A stretch of DNA of 6,826 bases from NCBI GenBank assembly GCA_947625445.1, contig CANQOM010000088.1:1-6826 (forward strand). Reading direction: 5' to 3'. Positions 5,815 through 6,826 of this stretch are shown here, one piece after another. The position numbers and the translations under genes were made by a program. The stretch is from Candidatus Gastranaerophilales bacterium. Its GTDB lineage: Bacteria > Cyanobacteriota > Vampirovibrionia > Gastranaerophilales > Gastranaerophilaceae. Below the pieces are notes generated by a model, which worked only from the letters and a program-made list of their open reading frames with translations, was not told where the DNA came from and ran no database searches. Within the stretch, counting starts at the first letter, position 1. Every line of letters begins with the position of its first letter.

Positions 5815-6826
5815 TTTGATTTCTAATTTCGGCCGCTCTTTCAAAATCAAGAATTGAAGCGGCCTTTTTCATAGATTTTTCAAGTTTATCAAGAAGTTTT
5901 GGTAAATCTTTTTGTGAAATATTGTTTTCTACCATTTCTTCTGCAACAATGTCTTCTATATTTCTGTAACTTGCAACAAGTTGTAAAAGATTATTTTCAA
6001 TAGGCTTTTTAATCGTTTGAGGTGTAATATTGTTAATTTTATTATATTCTAATTGCAGTTGGCGTCTTCTTTGAGTTTCTTTAATTGCTTTATCCATACT
6101 TTCTGTGATTTTATCAGCATACATAATAACTTTAGAACAAACATTTCTTGCAGCTCTTCCTATTGTTTGAATTAAGCTTGTTTCAGAGCGTAAAAATCCT
6201 TCTTTGTCGGCATCCATAATGGCAACAAGAGAAACTTCCGGAATATCCAAACCTTCTCTTAAGAGATTAACACCTATTAACACATCAAAAACTCCCAGTC
6301 TTAAATCTCTTAAAATTTCTACTCTTTCAATAGAGGTTATTTCGCTATGTAAATATCTGACTTTTATTCCCAATTGTTGAAGATAATCTGTTAAATCTTC
6401 CGCCATTTTTTTGGTTAATGTAGTAACCAGTACTCTTTCTTTTTTTTCGGATACTTTTTTAATTTCTTCTATAAGATTATCAACTTGATTTAAAGTAGGG
6501 ATAACAAAGATTTCAGGGTCAACGAGTCCTGTAGGACGTATAATTTGTTCAACGATTTGAGATGAGACAGATTTTTCAAAGTCTCCTGGAGTAGCAGAAA
6601 CAAATATTTTCTGACCTACTTTATTCCAAAATTCTTCAAATTTTAGAGGTCTGTTATCTTTTGCACTTGGTAATCGAAATCCGTATTCCACTAAGACATT
6701 TTTTCTTGCCTGATCTCCGTTATACATCGCTTTTAATTGAGGAATAGATACATGTGATTCATCTATTACAAGTAAAAAATCATCATTAAAATAATCTAAT
6801 AACGTTGCAGGTGCACTTCCTACAGG
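5786..6826 (-). CDS. uvrB: Excinuclease ABC subunit UvrB, C-terminal half (5' end beyond window)
   Basis: The frame is open to the right edge, so the 346 visible codons are about the last half of a protein that is usually near 660 residues. The ATG at 6725-6727 is internal (MYNGD), not a start. Numbering from the edge: helicase motif II IDESH (21-25), MYNGD (34-38), GFRLPSAKDNRPL (49-61), SATPG (77-81), RPTGLVDP (97-104), motif V region NLLREGLDIP (187-196), motif VI QTIGRAAR (220-227), the RRRQLQLEYN helix, and a C-terminal UVR domain with LEKSMKKAASILDFERAAEI (315-334) that contacts UvrC. Walker A and the DNA-clamping beta-hairpin lie outside the window. Family role: receives damaged DNA from UvrA, verifies the lesion and recruits UvrC for incision. 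One small deviation: Lys replaces the common Leu in PSALDNRP. No truncation or frameshift is seen, and the protein ends normally just after the UVR motif. It converges with the membrane-protein gene. Confidence 0.97.
   Translation of the reverse strand, partial: PVGSAPATLLDYFNDDFLLVIDESHVSIPQLKAMYNGDQARKNVLVEYGFRLPSAKDNRPLKFEEFWNKVGQKIFVSATPGDFEKSVSSQIVEQIIRPTGLVDPEIFVIPTLNQVDNLIEEIKKVSEKKERVLVTTLTKKMAEDLTDYLQQLGIKVRYLHSEITSIERVEILRDLRLGVFDVLIGVNLLREGLDIPEVSLVAIMDADKEGFLRSETSLIQTIGRAARNVCSKVIMYADKITESMDKAIKETQRRRQLQLEYNKINNITPQTIKKPIENNLLQLVASYRNIEDIVAEEMVENNISQKDLPKLLDKLEKSMKKAASILDFERAAEIRNQIKKLKNLPF

Noticed and set aside
6725..6727. ATG as the start of a short 313-residue uvrB
   Set aside because: The frame stays open to the window edge with 33 further codons that match the conserved UvrB segment including the IDESH motif, so this ATG is internal.
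1..6826. Mobile element, CRISPR array, toxin-antitoxin, defence system or tRNA/rRNA gene
   Set aside because: Coding genes fill nearly the whole window, gaps are at most 186 bases, and no transposase, spaced repeats, cloverleaf or recombination sites are visible.

Overview
The window is AT-rich bacterial chromosome (roughly 30-33% G+C by eye). It is mostly housekeeping genes with short intergenic gaps and clear Shine-Dalgarno sequences. TGA is read as stop: ychF ends with TGA exactly where the family's conserved C-terminus falls, and tryptophan is coded by TGG. This excludes code-4/25 lineages. The low G+C, the FtsH N-terminus and the small Gly/Val-rich 'LPAGT' protein would fit a gut Gastranaerophilales/Vampirovibrionia-type bacterium or another AT-rich anaerobe. 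That placement is a weak inference, not a demonstration.

Layout from left to right. (1) Positions 1-351 (+): the C-terminal end of an unrecognised protein, with a hydrophobic stretch followed by a short beta-type 'LPAGT' module. (2) 414-1511 (+): ychF, complete. (3) 1576-2961 (+): a complete fused mannose-1-phosphate guanylyltransferase / mannose-6-phosphate isomerase (manC/algA type) with a plausible promoter of its own. (4) 2962-3147: a 186-base gap with small repeats and a good extended -10 promoter for the next gene. (5) 3148-5013 (+): ftsH, complete. (6) 5044-5784 (+): a six-helix membrane protein resembling the DUF4013 group, probably co-transcribed with ftsH. (7) 5786-6826 (-): the C-terminal half of uvrB, converging on gene 6 with one base between the two stop codons and running off the right edge.

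The genes do not form one pathway. YchF (ribosome-associated ATPase), FtsH (membrane protein quality control) and UvrB (nucleotide excision repair) are core maintenance genes. ManC makes GDP-mannose for surface glycans but has no glycan genes beside it here. The only likely functional unit is the ftsH + membrane-protein pair.

I found no mobile element, CRISPR array, tRNA/rRNA, toxin-antitoxin or defence system. I do not see a convincing undescribed system. The points worth a second look are the DUF4013-like protein behind ftsH, an altered LPADH-type motif in ManC, the palindromic sequence over the convergent gene ends, and the family identity of the truncated first protein.
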